Below are positions 43,587 through 53,078 of a stretch of 53,522 nt of DNA, one piece after another. Location: contig NZ_JAANIH010000060.1 of assembly GCF_014529705.1 (NCBI RefSeq), forward strand, positions 1-53,522, read 5' to 3'. The notes beneath the pieces are model-generated. The model saw nothing but the letters and a program-made list of their open reading frames with translations. It did no database searches and had not been told where the DNA came from. Position 1 is the first letter of the stretch, and each line of letters starts with the position of its first letter. The DNA is from Bradyrhizobium campsiandrae (GTDB lineage Bacteria; Pseudomonadota; Alphaproteobacteria; Rhizobiales; Xanthobacteraceae). Position numbers and translations under genes: made by a program.

Positions 43587-44549
43587 TTAGTCGACGCGCT
43601 CTGAACGGGCCGATGAATGCGCGTGTTGCGCAGGCGAGGTCCTCAGACCAAACAAGAGCAACTTCCAGGATGATTGACTGAAGGGTTGAGCTTGAAGAGC
43701 CTTAGTCGCGTAGTACCACCAGGTCTTACGGTATCCGTTGGCCCAAGCAGTCCATCCGTATTTAAGAATGAACTGGTACCTAGATTCCACGGACCCTGTT
43801 GCTCGCCATAAATCAGTCGCCTCGAAATGAGCCTGCAATCCTCGCCGCTCCCAAGCAGACCGACAAGCGCGTTCGGCCGAGGATTGTTGCGCTAAACCAT
43901 TCACTTGACTGACAGATTGGTCATGCAACCGATAGAAGAGCACGGGTTCGGCCAAATTTGCGAGTTTGCCCCGTTCTGCAAGCCTCAACCACAAGTCAAG
44001 ATCTTCAGCGTGGGGGTATTCTGGACTATACCCACCTATTGCCAAAATGGCGTCTTTCCGGACCATAGCGGTAGGGTGCCAAATTGAGGCATGGCCTACT
44101 AAGTGCATCGCATCTATGTCGTCATGTGAGGTAGGAGATCGAATGGGTCCAATCGGCAGGCCAATGTGATTGATCTGCATTACCCATCCGCCGACCGCAA
44201 CATGACCGGGATTGGCCAAGAGAAATGCAAGCTGCTTTGCGAAACGATCGACCACACAGATATCGTCTGCATCCATTCGGGCTATGTAGGGAGCACGCGC
44301 GGTCTCGAGTAATTCATTAAGGGTGGAGACGAGACCTCGATTTTCGCGGGTGAAGACCTTTACCCGCGAGTCGCGTCCCTCAAAGCCTCGCAATAGGTCG
44401 AGTGATCCGTCCGTACTGCCGTCATTCAGCACTAGCAGCTCGAAATCCGAGTAAGATTGCCCGAGTACGCTTTCGACCGCTTCGCAAAGAAAGCGTTCAG
44501 CATTGTAGACTGGCAACAAGACCGAAATAGCGGGCGAATTGACTTGCAA
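43587..44549 (-). CDS. GT2 glycosyltransferase
   Basis: 320 residues. Motifs are 'ISVLLPVYNAERFLCEAVE', 'LLVLNDGSTDGSLDLL', 'YIARMDADDICVVDRFAKQ' and 'YPHAEDLDLWLRLAERG'. It shares the architecture of the next GT2 gene, but the sequences differ, so this is not a recent duplication. It is probably in one operon with the flippase (stop 90 bases upstream) and polymerase genes. Donor and linkage unknown. Confidence 0.88.
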   Translation of the reverse strand: MQVNSPAISVLLPVYNAERFLCEAVESVLGQSYSDFELLVLNDGSTDGSLDLLRGFEGRDSRVKVFTRENRGLVSTLNELLETARAPYIARMDADDICVVDRFAKQLAFLLANPGHVAVGGWVMQINHIGLPIGPIRSPTSHDDIDAMHLVGHASIWHPTAMVRKDAILAIGGYSPEYPHAEDLDLWLRLAERGKLANLAEPVLFYRLHDQSVSQVNGLAQQSSAERACRSAWERRGLQAHFEATDLWRATGSVESRYQFILKYGWTAWANGYRKTWWYYATKALQAQPFSQSSWKLLLFGLRTSPAQHAHSSARSERVD

Positions 44550-44638
44550 GTGCCGCTCCCTGGTGTGCTGGCCCTGCTGCCAGCAATCAATCGCTCTATA
44601 TTAAGGCCGCTTGCGGTGGATCTACGCAAAACATTGCG

Positions 44639-45946
44639 TCAGACATGATAATCTCGCCAGTAGATCAAGCCTGCCGAACCGATGACGGCCAGTAGCAACA
44701 AAGTATCCATAGTCGTATCGAGAATTCTTCTCTTATGCGCAAGCACTGCAACCACTGGATAAAGCGACAATATCGCGAGCCCGTCGCCTACAAGCAGTCC
44801 GTAAACGCCCCCTAATGTAAAGCCGATACCCATTCCGGCTATCCGGCTTACCGCGAGGAAGGATTGTATGTAGAATTGTAGCTGGCTCCTGCCTTCGGCA
44901 AGAAAAGCGTTCTGATATCCGATCGGGAGCACCGCAACCGCCCCTGCAAGTGCAATTAATGAGACGTAGTCACCCGCTTGTGAATATCTGCTGTCGTAAA
45001 GGATTCCAATGATTTCGTGGGATGCCAATGCGAGAAAAATGAAAGAGGGTACGGCGATGCCCAGGCTTACGGCTCGAATTTTCCGAAGAGCATTAAAGGT
45101 GTTCCCGTCTTTGGCGCTCACCTCTGATAGTGACGCGAAGCCAACAGCGCCGACAATCTGGCTAACGAACTCCCCAGGCATCCACGCGATCGTCTGCGCA
45201 ATCGATAAGACGCCAAACGTAGAAATCGGCAACAAAGCTCCCTGGAAAGCTCGGATGCCATGGCCACCGAGATAAGTGACAAGCGTGCTCAAAAGAATCC
45301 ATCGTCCAAAGCGCGCCAAAGCCGAAAGCGCTTCTGGATCAATTTGTAGGCGATGCCGATGGGAGGGAGCGAACCAGTAGCCGATCAAAACATTGATCGT
45401 GGCGCCGGCTATCGCGCCACCGGCGAGCGACCAAACCGATCTGAGCCACAAGGCCAACATCGTGGTCACCAGCAAAGTCGCTATGCTTCCAATTGTTTGA
45501 ACTATTGTGAGCGTCCCAAAGGCGACCTGCTTCTCCTTGACCGCTAGTGCTGTCGTCGAGAACCCATTGATTGCGGCAGTGATGCCGAGCGTGCAAATAA
45601 GGGGAAACAGTATTTTCTCTCCGTATAGGAGAGCTGCTGGGTATGCTAATGCGCAAGCAAGAAGCCACAGCGAGAAGCCGCGGACAATTTGCAGAGTCCA
45701 AGCGGTGTTGAGAAAGGCAATCGAATGGCCCCGCCTGTTCTGAACGATAGACGGTTTGATGCCGATATCGCTGATCATCGAGAGGCCAATGAGTATGACG
45801 TTCGCTAGCGTCATCAGGCCAAAGGCCTCGGGTACGAGAAGGCGGGTCAATATGAGATTCGATACAAGCTGAACGAGCTTCTGAGTACCAAAGCCAATCG
45901 AGACCCATGCGCCCCCAATTATGGCTCGAAGCTGCAATGTCCTCAT
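44639..45946 (-). CDS. Wzx-like polysaccharide flippase (MOP superfamily)
   Basis: 435 residues from the ATG at 45946, with about 12 predicted membrane spans. It begins 'AIIGGAWVSIGFGTQKLVQL', then 'RLLVPEAFGLMTLANVILIG', 'DIGIKPSIVQNRRG' and 'TAWTLQIVRGFSLWLLACAL', a set typical of the polysaccharide-synthesis/WzxC-type MOP transporters. It should flip undecaprenyl-linked oligosaccharides to the periplasm. A longer frame reaches 46102 but would overlap the polymerase gene and lacks family support. It follows the polymerase gene by 70 bases. Confidence 0.85.
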   Translation of the reverse strand: MRTLQLRAIIGGAWVSIGFGTQKLVQLVSNLILTRLLVPEAFGLMTLANVILIGLSMISDIGIKPSIVQNRRGHSIAFLNTAWTLQIVRGFSLWLLACALAYPAALLYGEKILFPLICTLGITAAINGFSTTALAVKEKQVAFGTLTIVQTIGSIATLLVTTMLALWLRSVWSLAGGAIAGATINVLIGYWFAPSHRHRLQIDPEALSALARFGRWILLSTLVTYLGGHGIRAFQGALLPISTFGVLSIAQTIAWMPGEFVSQIVGAVGFASLSEVSAKDGNTFNALRKIRAVSLGIAVPSFIFLALASHEIIGILYDSRYSQAGDYVSLIALAGAVAVLPIGYQNAFLAEGRSQLQFYIQSFLAVSRIAGMGIGFTLGGVYGLLVGDGLAILSLYPVVAVLAHKRRILDTTMDTLLLLAVIGSAGLIYWRDYHV

Positions 45947-46016
45947 TAGAGACCGGTCCAAATAAAGCGAGTTCGAGACTACGGGTGCAAAGATACGAAC
46001 TGGGGAATAGCCCGAT

Positions 46017-47423
46017 CTAAGCGAGGTGAGTGACGTGAGACGTTGGAGCTGGTGAACTGGCCGCGGTCCTGGTGCTTCTGCGCAAGCCTTCTGCTTGCCC
46101 AAGCAAGGCCCCAGTTAGGAGCCATGTCCACGGGCTCACCGATGCGTTGGGAAGTTGTTCTACTGCGGTGACGGCGACAACTATGCTCAGCGAGGAGAGC
46201 AGTAGTTGTTCGTGATACGCACGAGCATAGCGCAGCGCGGCAGCTGCTCTGAAGACGGAAAGAGTAAATAGTCCGAACTGTCCAATGAAGCCAACGAGTC
46301 CGAATTGACCAAGTGTGATGATCCAAAGCCCGTCTGTAACGCTTTCCCAGCCTGTGGTCTCATCGTAAATGCGATTTCGACCATATCGCCCCCATCCGAA
46401 GAACAGCCGATCTTCAGCGTGCGCGAGCATCTTGTCTTCATTATCGAAGCGGAATTTCAAAGAGCGCGCCCGTTCCTGATTGAAGTCTTCTGCCACGGAC
46501 AGCAAGGCGCCAGTAGGGAAATAACCGGAGAGTCTTAGGGTCGGATAAAGTAGCGCGACCAATGCCAAGAAGAGTGCGATCCGAAGTTGCGACTTCGGCG
46601 ACATCCATCGGATGACTGGACCCATCACGACTGCATAAACCAAAGCGCCGGCGGATTTGCACAGCAGCAGAACGCCGCCAAGATAGAGCGTCAGCGCACC
46701 TCGCGGCAGGGGCAACACGCGTACGCGGGCGCGCCAAAGTGCGCAAGCCGAGAGCACTGCAGTCGAGAGGAAGAATGCCGCCGAAAGCCCGTTGTTCATA
46801 AACACGACTGGCCGAAAACCTCCGTTCCTCATCTCGACGGCAAACGAAGAAGGGAAATACCCGTAGATCCAGTTAGCAAGTTGTGGGCTCATACGGATTT
46901 CAAAGAGCATCGGCAGAGTCATCAACAATCCACCGAACGTCAATCCGCGAAGAATCGCGATGCATTCGCCGGCAGAGCGGAAGTAGCGCCTCCCGATGAT
47001 GAAGGGAAAGACCATGATTACCTGGCTAAGCAGCGCGGAAATGCCATCGTACAGGCCTACTCCGGCTATCGCTCGATTACCGAGGTAAAGTGTATCGCCG
47101 TTCATGATTGACGTAACTAGCGGTGCCGCCAAATACAGAACGAGAAAAAACTCGGTTAAGCCGAGGCGTGATCCTTGCGATTGCTTTCGACCAAATATCG
47201 TGCAGCCGAGCAGGACACCGAGAGTAGCCACCGAATTCTTGTCGATGGCAGGTATCATCGGTATTTTAATGGGAACTTGCGCCGGTAACAGCAAAAGAGC
47301 GCCAAGAACGCTCCAGATGATCGCTGTGGGGAGTCGGAAACTCGCGAACAGAGCTATCGAGATCAGCGGCCATGCTAACAAGGCAGCGTAGGCGATCCAG
47401 TTGCCTGAAACGTAATCGTCCAT
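46017..47423 (-). CDS. Wzy-like O-antigen/exopolysaccharide polymerase
   Basis: 468-residue membrane protein with about 11 spans. A large periplasmic loop, about residues 300-380, contains 'MLAHAEDRLFFGWGRYGRN', resembling the 'R..l.fGwG' region of Wzy/WaaL-type polymerases and ligases. The sequence is otherwise weakly conserved, as usual in this family. With the initiating transferase and the flippase it completes the core of a Wzx/Wzy pathway. The divergent GT4 gene starts about 140 bases away, so this intergenic region likely holds two promoters. Confidence 0.75.
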   Translation of the reverse strand: MDDYVSGNWIAYAALLAWPLISIALFASFRLPTAIIWSVLGALLLLPAQVPIKIPMIPAIDKNSVATLGVLLGCTIFGRKQSQGSRLGLTEFFLVLYLAAPLVTSIMNGDTLYLGNRAIAGVGLYDGISALLSQVIMVFPFIIGRRYFRSAGECIAILRGLTFGGLLMTLPMLFEIRMSPQLANWIYGYFPSSFAVEMRNGGFRPVVFMNNGLSAAFFLSTAVLSACALWRARVRVLPLPRGALTLYLGGVLLLCKSAGALVYAVVMGPVIRWMSPKSQLRIALFLALVALLYPTLRLSGYFPTGALLSVAEDFNQERARSLKFRFDNEDKMLAHAEDRLFFGWGRYGRNRIYDETTGWESVTDGLWIITLGQFGLVGFIGQFGLFTLSVFRAAAALRYARAYHEQLLLSSLSIVVAVTAVEQLPNASVSPWTWLLTGALLGQAEGLRRSTRTAASSPAPTSHVTHLA

Positions 47424-47566
47424 TCGCTGCGTGGGCCCAAATTATCGGAATGCTTGATATCGTACAAGTAAGTCGATTTCAATCGCAGTTCAATCTATGG
47501 CTAATTAGCGCGCTACTCGCGGAGTGTGCTAGTATCAGCCTGAGCTAGCGTAGCTGGGGATGATGG

Positions 47567-48679
47567 GTGATAGTTAATTTCGTTCTTCCCACCGTAAACA
47601 TGAGTGGGGGAATCCGTGTCGCTGCGATCTACGCACGCGAGTTGGTGCGGCTTGGTCATACCGTTCATTTGGTATCCCCTCAAGCGCCGACGCGTACGAT
47701 GCGGACAAAGTTGAGGGACGTCCTTCGAGGTCGCTCATGGTGGGACCGCCCTCCCACTGGATCACACCTGGATCATGGCGATTTCAATCACCGAGTGCTT
47801 AACCACCCTGGTCCCGTGACGAATAAAGACTTGCCCGATGCTGATGTAGTCATTGCGACTTGGTGGGAGACCGCCGAATGGGTAGCTTCGCTCGGCCCGC
47901 AAAAGGGCGCGAAGGTTTACTTTATCCAACACCATGAAATTTTCCCCTACCTGCCATTTGAGCGCTGTCGGGCGACTTATCGGTTGCCGCTCCACAAGAT
48001 TGTAGTCGCGAAATGGCTAAAGGACGTAATGGAAACGGAGTACGGCGACTTCGACGTAGATCTGGTGCCTAACGCGGTTGATCACTCACAGTTCTTCGCG
48101 CCAACGAGGGCGAAACAAACCCCTCCGACTGTCGGGTTTCTTTATTCGCGCGTGCCGTTCAAAGGACTTGACATTACTCTCGCAGCGCTAAAGCGTGTCC
48201 GGCAATTGCTGCCTGACGCCAGATTGTTATCGTTTGGAAGCGACGCGTCCGGCGCAGATCAGCTACCTGTCGGTACTGAGTTTGTCCTTTCTCCCGCCCA
48301 GCATGCAATTCGTGACATTTACAGCCGTTGCGATGTTTGGGTTACGGCCAGCTCGAGCGAGGGATTTAACCTACCTGCTATGGAGGCGATGGCTTGTCGT
48401 ACTCCGGTGGTATCGACTAGAACAGGGTGGCCTGCCGAAGCAATCGTTCAAGGAGAGAATGGGTTTTTGGTCGACGTGAACGATGTTGAAGGACTCGCCG
48501 ACAGTATCTTAAAAGTGCTCAGCTGTTCTGAGCAGCGCTGGAGCGAGCTCTCCCGATGTGCATATGAAGCTGTAGCTGCGAGTTCGTGGGAAAATAGCGC
48601 GGCGGCATTCGAGGCTGCGCTTCGTCGAGCGGTGCAGGTATCCCGCGGGGCGTCAATGACAAGACGCCGAACGTTTTAG
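47567..48679 (+). CDS. GT4 glycosyltransferase
   Basis: 370 residues from a GTG at 47567. GT-B fold: the N-terminal domain has 'NMSGGIRVAAIYARELVRLG', the glycine-rich acceptor region; the C-terminal domain has 'VDLVPNAVDHSQF' and 'SSSEGFNLPAMEAMACRTPV', the E-x7-E donor-binding motif typical of GT4, followed by 'VQGENGFLVD'. It is retaining and uses a nucleotide sugar in the cytoplasm. The methyltransferase gene follows after 29 bases and is probably co-transcribed. Confidence 0.88.
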   Translation: MIVNFVLPTVNMSGGIRVAAIYARELVRLGHTVHLVSPQAPTRTMRTKLRDVLRGRSWWDRPPTGSHLDHGDFNHRVLNHPGPVTNKDLPDADVVIATWWETAEWVASLGPQKGAKVYFIQHHEIFPYLPFERCRATYRLPLHKIVVAKWLKDVMETEYGDFDVDLVPNAVDHSQFFAPTRAKQTPPTVGFLYSRVPFKGLDITLAALKRVRQLLPDARLLSFGSDASGADQLPVGTEFVLSPAQHAIRDIYSRCDVWVTASSSEGFNLPAMEAMACRTPVVSTRTGWPAEAIVQGENGFLVDVNDVEGLADSILKVLSCSEQRWSELSRCAYEAVAASSWENSAAAFEAALRRAVQVSRGASMTRRRTF

Positions 48680-48708
48680 CGTACATCCTTACTAGGTTCG
48701 GGGGTTGC

Positions 48709-49461
48709 ATGGAAACGATCTACAATTCGGCCTTCTACGATGGCCAATCCGCCGGATCGAATCGTTCGGCTCGCAATATCGTTCCGCACGTGCTCAAGGT
48801 GTTTTCGCCAAAATCCGTGCTGGACGTAGGATGTGGTCTCGGCACCTGGTTGAGTGAGTTTGCCAAACTTGGAGTAAACGATTTTCTCGGAATTGACGGA
48901 GATTATGTTGAGCGAGATAAGCTGTTCATACCGCGTGAAAAGTTCAAGGCCGTAGATCTCAGCAAGCGTTTTGAAGTTGGCGAGTTCGATGTTGTCTGCT
49001 GCCTCGAAGTTGCAGAACATCTGCCCTTTGAATGCGCAGATATTCTTGTAGCAAGTCTGATTAAATCTGCTCCAGTTGTACTATTTTCGGCTGCAATCCC
49101 TGATCAAGGGGGGACTGACCACATCAACGAACAATGGCAGTCCTACTGGGCCAAGAAATTTCTATCCTATGATTATAAGGCATTCGACTTCATCCGACCG
49201 ATAGTGCGCCACAACAAAGATGTCGAGGCTTGGTATCGCCAGAATATTGTCGTGTATTGTCGGGCCGACCGATGCCCCTCCGGAATCGCGCCGGTTGATA
49301 ATCCTGCCGATTTAGATTTTGTGTTGCCGGAGCTCTACTCGAACAATATCGAGAGCGCCAGGAAACAGGTTGATTCCGCGCTCGCGCGCACTCCAAGTGG
49401 TCGCCAATCGGTCCGCGGTCTGGTTCATGCCGTAAAGAGGCATATTGGTCTAGCAGGTTAG
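48709..49461 (+). CDS. SAM-dependent class I methyltransferase
   Basis: 250 residues. Motif I is 'VLDVGCGLGTWLSEFA' near residue 37, the acidic strand-2 end is 'FLGIDGDYVERD', and 'FDVVCCLEVAEHLP' is the motif IV region. The C-terminal 70 residues are not recognised. Among glycan genes it could methylate a sugar of the polysaccharide, but the acceptor is not known. It ends 35 bases before the convergent GT25 gene. Confidence 0.8.
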   Translation: METIYNSAFYDGQSAGSNRSARNIVPHVLKVFSPKSVLDVGCGLGTWLSEFAKLGVNDFLGIDGDYVERDKLFIPREKFKAVDLSKRFEVGEFDVVCCLEVAEHLPFECADILVASLIKSAPVVLFSAAIPDQGGTDHINEQWQSYWAKKFLSYDYKAFDFIRPIVRHNKDVEAWYRQNIVVYCRADRCPSGIAPVDNPADLDFVLPELYSNNIESARKQVDSALARTPSGRQSVRGLVHAVKRHIGLAG

Positions 49462-49496
49462 TATCTGGCGGCAGCGGCAGTGATCAATAGAACCGC

Positions 49497-50207
49497 TTAC
49501 CTCTTTAGGCGGTGCCGCAGCGATCTTGCGAAGCTCATCAGCGACGGAAAGACGATCTTATCTAGCCGTGACGGCGTAATGTCGCTTCTCGAACTGCGTT
49601 GCCCGGCGAGATTTGGCGAAGTTAGGAAGACTTTGGTATCGGGCCGAACAATCAACAACTGATTGAACGTCCCGTCTCTTCCCATCTTTCCTCCCAGCGG
49701 GTGGCCCGGAGGCCGATCTCGGCACGCAAGCATGTAGTTAGCTAGCACTTCAAAGAATGGTCCATTCACGGCATAGAAGTGACCACCGATCGTACCCTTC
49801 GCGTATGGTAGGAAGCCGATAGCACGATTTTCTTCCTTCGGTTCAAGATATCCGAAATAGATTATGTCCCATTCGGGCGGCATGCTGCTCGACAGTCGGT
49901 CGATCGTGCTTTCGTCGACACTGTTGAACCTTATGTCGTCTTCGCAGACGAGAACGTTACGCAGCTTTAAAGCCTGAGCTGACTGAATGGCAGATAAATG
50001 GCTGGTGAAGGAGCCCCGCATTCCGATGGAAGGAAAACCGTCGGCGCTAAGGAATTTTGTGCCGGGAATGATACGGACACGATTGTGAGGGTGAGCGATC
50101 GGATAGTCGATCTTTTCAAACTCACGGACGGTGGCGGCAAGCCGATCTTTCCTCTCAGGAAGGTTGATCAGAAAAATGGCGTCAAAGTTTTGAAACAGTT
50201 TTTGCAT
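49497..50207 (-). CDS. GT25-family glycosyltransferase
   Basis: 236 residues from the ATG at 50207. The N-terminus 'DAIFLINLPERKDRLAATV' and the acidic 'NVLVCEDDIRFN' are hallmarks of GT25 (LgtB/LPS-type) enzymes; 'GMRGSFTSHLSAIQSAQAL' corresponds to the usual 'GE.gc..SH...w' segment. The segment 'IIYFGYLEPKEENRAIGFLP' supports the call. Upstream in-frame codons to 50303 lack family similarity. Donor sugar unknown. It is probably co-transcribed with the gene ending at 50368. Confidence 0.8.
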   Translation of the reverse strand: MQKLFQNFDAIFLINLPERKDRLAATVREFEKIDYPIAHPHNRVRIIPGTKFLSADGFPSIGMRGSFTSHLSAIQSAQALKLRNVLVCEDDIRFNSVDESTIDRLSSSMPPEWDIIYFGYLEPKEENRAIGFLPYAKGTIGGHFYAVNGPFFEVLANYMLACRDRPPGHPLGGKMGRDGTFNQLLIVRPDTKVFLTSPNLAGQRSSRSDITPSRLDKIVFPSLMSFARSLRHRLKR

Positions 50208-50367
50208 GTTGGAGCTCAAATGCGGATGCTGACCGAGTGCACTTATACAAGGCGGGATGAGAGAAGGATTTCGCGGTGATATCAAGGCACCCCAGTGCGT
50301 CACAAAACCGGCGCACGAACTGGTTGCTCTCTGGCTTGGGCCAGTTGCCTACGATCATCTGACGCAT

Positions 50368-51348
50368 TTAGATGCCAAAGGTCGCCTTAACCACGTCATT
50401 GAGGGCGGCATGTCGATCGTACATGTGCACGGCTGGGACAATACTATTGTCACCTGCTCGGAGGATGAATCCCTCGTTTGTGACAAAATTCAGCTGGATC
50501 TTGTCTCCACACAAGGTGGCGATCGGTCCCGTCACGTTCGGTAGGACTTTGAACGATGTCTTCAGGCTTCCATTCAGGATCATGTGATTGAAAACGGCTT
50601 GTTCAATTCGGCCAAAGGGACGCTGAGCGAACTCGTCCTTGAGCTCTCTTACAATGCTGAGTATCCCGTGATGTGGGCCAATCATCGTGCCAATGCAGAT
50701 CGGAGATCGTCCAGCAATCTTCTTCAATTCTTCTTCGCCGTAAGCTTCCCGATACCACATCGTGTCCCAATTGGCCTCGCCATAGGTCAGGCCTTGATCG
50801 CAAAGGCAAACCAAATCGGGATCTGAGTAGTCGAAGATTCTGCCTTGGAAGACGACGTCCTTGACGTCGGAAAGCATCACCTGATTGTAGTGACGGTTCA
50901 GATCGAGAAACCGTTCATAGGCAAACCATCGCACGAAATGCGGGTGGTGCCATGTCTCAAGCAGGGTTGGATATGATGAAGCTATTTCAGGAGCCGCCCG
51001 TTCGAGAATCGAACGAAATGCACGAAGGCTCCAAAGAGCAGCCCGATTGATGACTTTCGAGACGGCTCTCGTCTGATTGCTGTAGTTGTTCGAAGTCGGA
51101 ATGAACTGAACGCCGTCCTCTGCCAACTCTGCGAAATAGGGCTCGAAGCGATTTGTGATGATGGCGATATGGCACTCCTGCTGGGAGTAGATTCGCCGGA
51201 TGGACTTGGCAAAAATTCGAACCGAAGCCTCATCTGTATTCGTCGCGAACCCCATGATTAGATTGGGAGCCAGCTGCACTTCGCTAGCCTTGATGCGGGC
51301 ACTTGCCGCCAAATCGGTGTCGTTACGGTCCATAATGAATGTACTCAT
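50368..51348 (-). CDS. Putative GT-A-type glycosyltransferase of unassigned family
   Basis: 326 residues. The segment 'YNQVMLSDVKDVVFQGRIF' has the DxxDVxFQ form seen where GT-A-like enzymes hold the nucleotide-sugar metal. It is preceded by 'HPHFVRWFAYERFLDLNRHY', and 'ICIGTMIGPHHGIL' and 'EQAVFNHMIL' follow, as in eukaryote-like and capsule transferases. No membrane span. I did not recognise a numbered family. It is in the lower-GC block, next to the GT25 gene on the same strand, and likely adds or modifies a sugar of the same polymer. Confidence 0.6.
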   Translation of the reverse strand: MSTFIMDRNDTDLAASARIKASEVQLAPNLIMGFATNTDEASVRIFAKSIRRIYSQQECHIAIITNRFEPYFAELAEDGVQFIPTSNNYSNQTRAVSKVINRAALWSLRAFRSILERAAPEIASSYPTLLETWHHPHFVRWFAYERFLDLNRHYNQVMLSDVKDVVFQGRIFDYSDPDLVCLCDQGLTYGEANWDTMWYREAYGEEELKKIAGRSPICIGTMIGPHHGILSIVRELKDEFAQRPFGRIEQAVFNHMILNGSLKTSFKVLPNVTGPIATLCGDKIQLNFVTNEGFILRAGDNSIVPAVHMYDRHAALNDVVKATFGI

Positions 51349-51558
51349 CTCTTCTCACCAGGCGCGCCCGGCGCAAATTTTGGTCGCTAGAGGGTTCGCA
51401 AAGGCTGCCGGTCGTTCGAGGCCGGTCGCTTAGCTTAATCCCTTGGAATGACAGGAAATTCGAGGCCGTTTAGTAAATTGCCTCAAGTGCCCTGTTCTAC
51501 TGTGCATGGGGTTGTTTTTCACTTTCATGATCAGGGCGGCCCACAAAACCCCTCCGCC

Positions 51559-52554
51559 TCACTTGTATTCGATGATCTGGCTCCGCCCCCTGAACAGGTG
51601 GTCGGCCGCGAAGCGGAGCTGGCCGGTGCCTTCGGCGAACCGTCCGAGCAGCTCCAGCGCCGCCAATCCGATCCGCTCGCGCAAGGCCCCGTGCTGCCGC
51701 GGGATCCGGCGGGCGAGCTGGAGGGGGTAGATCACGAGAAGCGCAAGGCCGGGCGCGCCGAAGGCGATCACGCCGGCCGCACAGGCCAGCGGCAGCCAGA
51801 TGCCCCAGAGCCAGGCCCGTCGGCTCTCCCACACCCACATCCGCTCGGGCGGGGCGCCGTGCGCGGCGCGCCCCAGCGCGAAGGCGTAGCCGCTGCGCAC
51901 GTTGCGCCGCCACCATTGGCCGAACCGCGTCATCGCCGCGTCATGCCGCGTCATCTCGGCCTCGATCCGCCAGATCGTCCAGCCGGCCGCGCGCAGCCGC
52001 ACGCACAGCTCCGGCTCCTCGCCGGCAATGAAGTCGTCGCGATAGCCGCCGACCGCCTCGAGCGCCTGCGAGCGCATCATGACGTCGCCGCCGCAGGCCC
52101 GCGCCTCGCCGAGCGGGGTGTCCCACTCGGCATCGCAGATCCGGTTGTAGATCGACCGCTCCGGATGCCGCTCCCGCCGCCGCCCGAACACCGCCGCCGC
52201 ATGCGCCTCGCGCTGGAGGAACCCGATGCCCGCCGCGAGCCAGCCCGCGGCGAGCTCGCAATCGCCGTCGACGAATTGCACCAGCTGCAATTGCGGGCAT
52301 AGTTCCCTCAGCCGCCGGAACCCGGCATTGCGGGCGCGCGCGGCCGTGAAGCCTTCGCGCATGTCGAGCTCGACCACCTCGATGCCCTGGCTCCGCGCCC
52401 ACGCCACCGACCCGTCGTTCGAACCGGAATCGACATAGACGATCGCCCCGGCCTGCCGGGCGGAACTCAGGCAGCGCTTCAGCCGCTCGCCCTCGTTGCG
52501 GCCGATCGCCACCACGCCGCAGGCCAACGGGACGGGCGTCTCGGCCGCGCTCAC
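51559..52554 (-). CDS. GT2 membrane-associated glycosyltransferase
   Basis: 331 residues from a GTG at 52554 that overlaps the TGA of the acetyltransferase gene by four bases. Motifs: 'GVVAIGRNEGERLKRCL', 'VYVDSGSNDGSVAWA', 'QFVDGDCELAAGWL' (DxD-like), and 'DFIAGEEPELCVRLRAAGW' with an acidic pair. The C-terminal third has two membrane spans ('GIWLPLACAAGVIAFGAP' region). GC is very high, in contrast to the block just to the left. A longer frame to 52884 would overlap the acetyltransferase and is rejected. Confidence 0.85.
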   Translation of the reverse strand: MSAAETPVPLACGVVAIGRNEGERLKRCLSSARQAGAIVYVDSGSNDGSVAWARSQGIEVVELDMREGFTAARARNAGFRRLRELCPQLQLVQFVDGDCELAAGWLAAGIGFLQREAHAAAVFGRRRERHPERSIYNRICDAEWDTPLGEARACGGDVMMRSQALEAVGGYRDDFIAGEEPELCVRLRAAGWTIWRIEAEMTRHDAAMTRFGQWWRRNVRSGYAFALGRAAHGAPPERMWVWESRRAWLWGIWLPLACAAGVIAFGAPGLALLVIYPLQLARRIPRQHGALRERIGLAALELLGRFAEGTGQLRFAADHLFRGRSQIIEYK

Positions 52555-53078
52555 AGCGCCACGCCCTTGAGCGCCTCGACCCGGCGCGGCTTGATGATGG
52601 CGGGCACCCCGATCGCGATCGAGTTCGCCGGCACGTCCGTGAGCACCACCGCGTTGGCCCCGATCACGACGTTGTCGCCGACCTTGATCGGGCCCAGCAA
52701 TTTGGCGCCGGCGCCGATATCGACATTGTCGCCGATCTCGGGCGCGCAGGGCTCGTCGACCCGGCGCAGCCCGACCACGACGCCGTTGCGGATCCTGCAA
52801 TTGTCGCCGAACCGGGCATAGCCGCTGACGATGATGCCGCCGAAATGGTCGATCACGAAGTTCCGCCCGACCACGGCCTCGCAAGGCAGCTCGATCCCGG
52901 TCAGGATTTGAACGAGCTTGTAGAGGATCTTGTAGAGAAGCGAGGCCGGCTTGCGCAGCAGCGCCGGCCGGATGCCATAACGCCAGCGCCCGAACCGATA
53001 CACCAGCATGACCCAGAAACCCTGGGCCCCGCAGTCGCGACCATGCGCCGCATAATCGGCCCTGACGTTGTCGAACAT
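52551..53078 (-). CDS. Hexapeptide acyltransferase (serine-acetyltransferase-like)
   Basis: 175 residues from the ATG at 53078. The C-terminal half is a left-handed beta helix of hexapeptide repeats ('IGDNVDIGAGAKLLGPIKVG', 'DNVVIGANAVVLTDVP'). The N-terminal part 'VMLVYRFGRWRYGI' and 'FVIDHFGGIIVSGYARFGDN' resembles CysE and related O-acetyltransferases, with the catalytic His in 'DHFGG'. It is shorter than true CysE and coupled to a GT2 gene by a GTGA overlap, so O-acetylation of a polysaccharide is more likely than cysteine synthesis (inference). Confidence 0.8.
   Translation of the reverse strand: MFDNVRADYAAHGRDCGAQGFWVMLVYRFGRWRYGIRPALLRKPASLLYKILYKLVQILTGIELPCEAVVGRNFVIDHFGGIIVSGYARFGDNCRIRNGVVVGLRRVDEPCAPEIGDNVDIGAGAKLLGPIKVGDNVVIGANAVVLTDVPANSIAIGVPAIIKPRRVEALKGVAL

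Noticed and set aside
44624..44639. ACGCAA-AACA-TTGCGT hairpin at the end of the flippase gene
   Set aside because: Only six base pairs and no T-run; it overlaps the stop codon, so terminator function is not supported.
51448..52302. 284-codon plus-strand frame opposite the last GT2 gene
   Set aside because: Shadow of the GT2 frame; Pro/Arg/Glu-rich with no domain.
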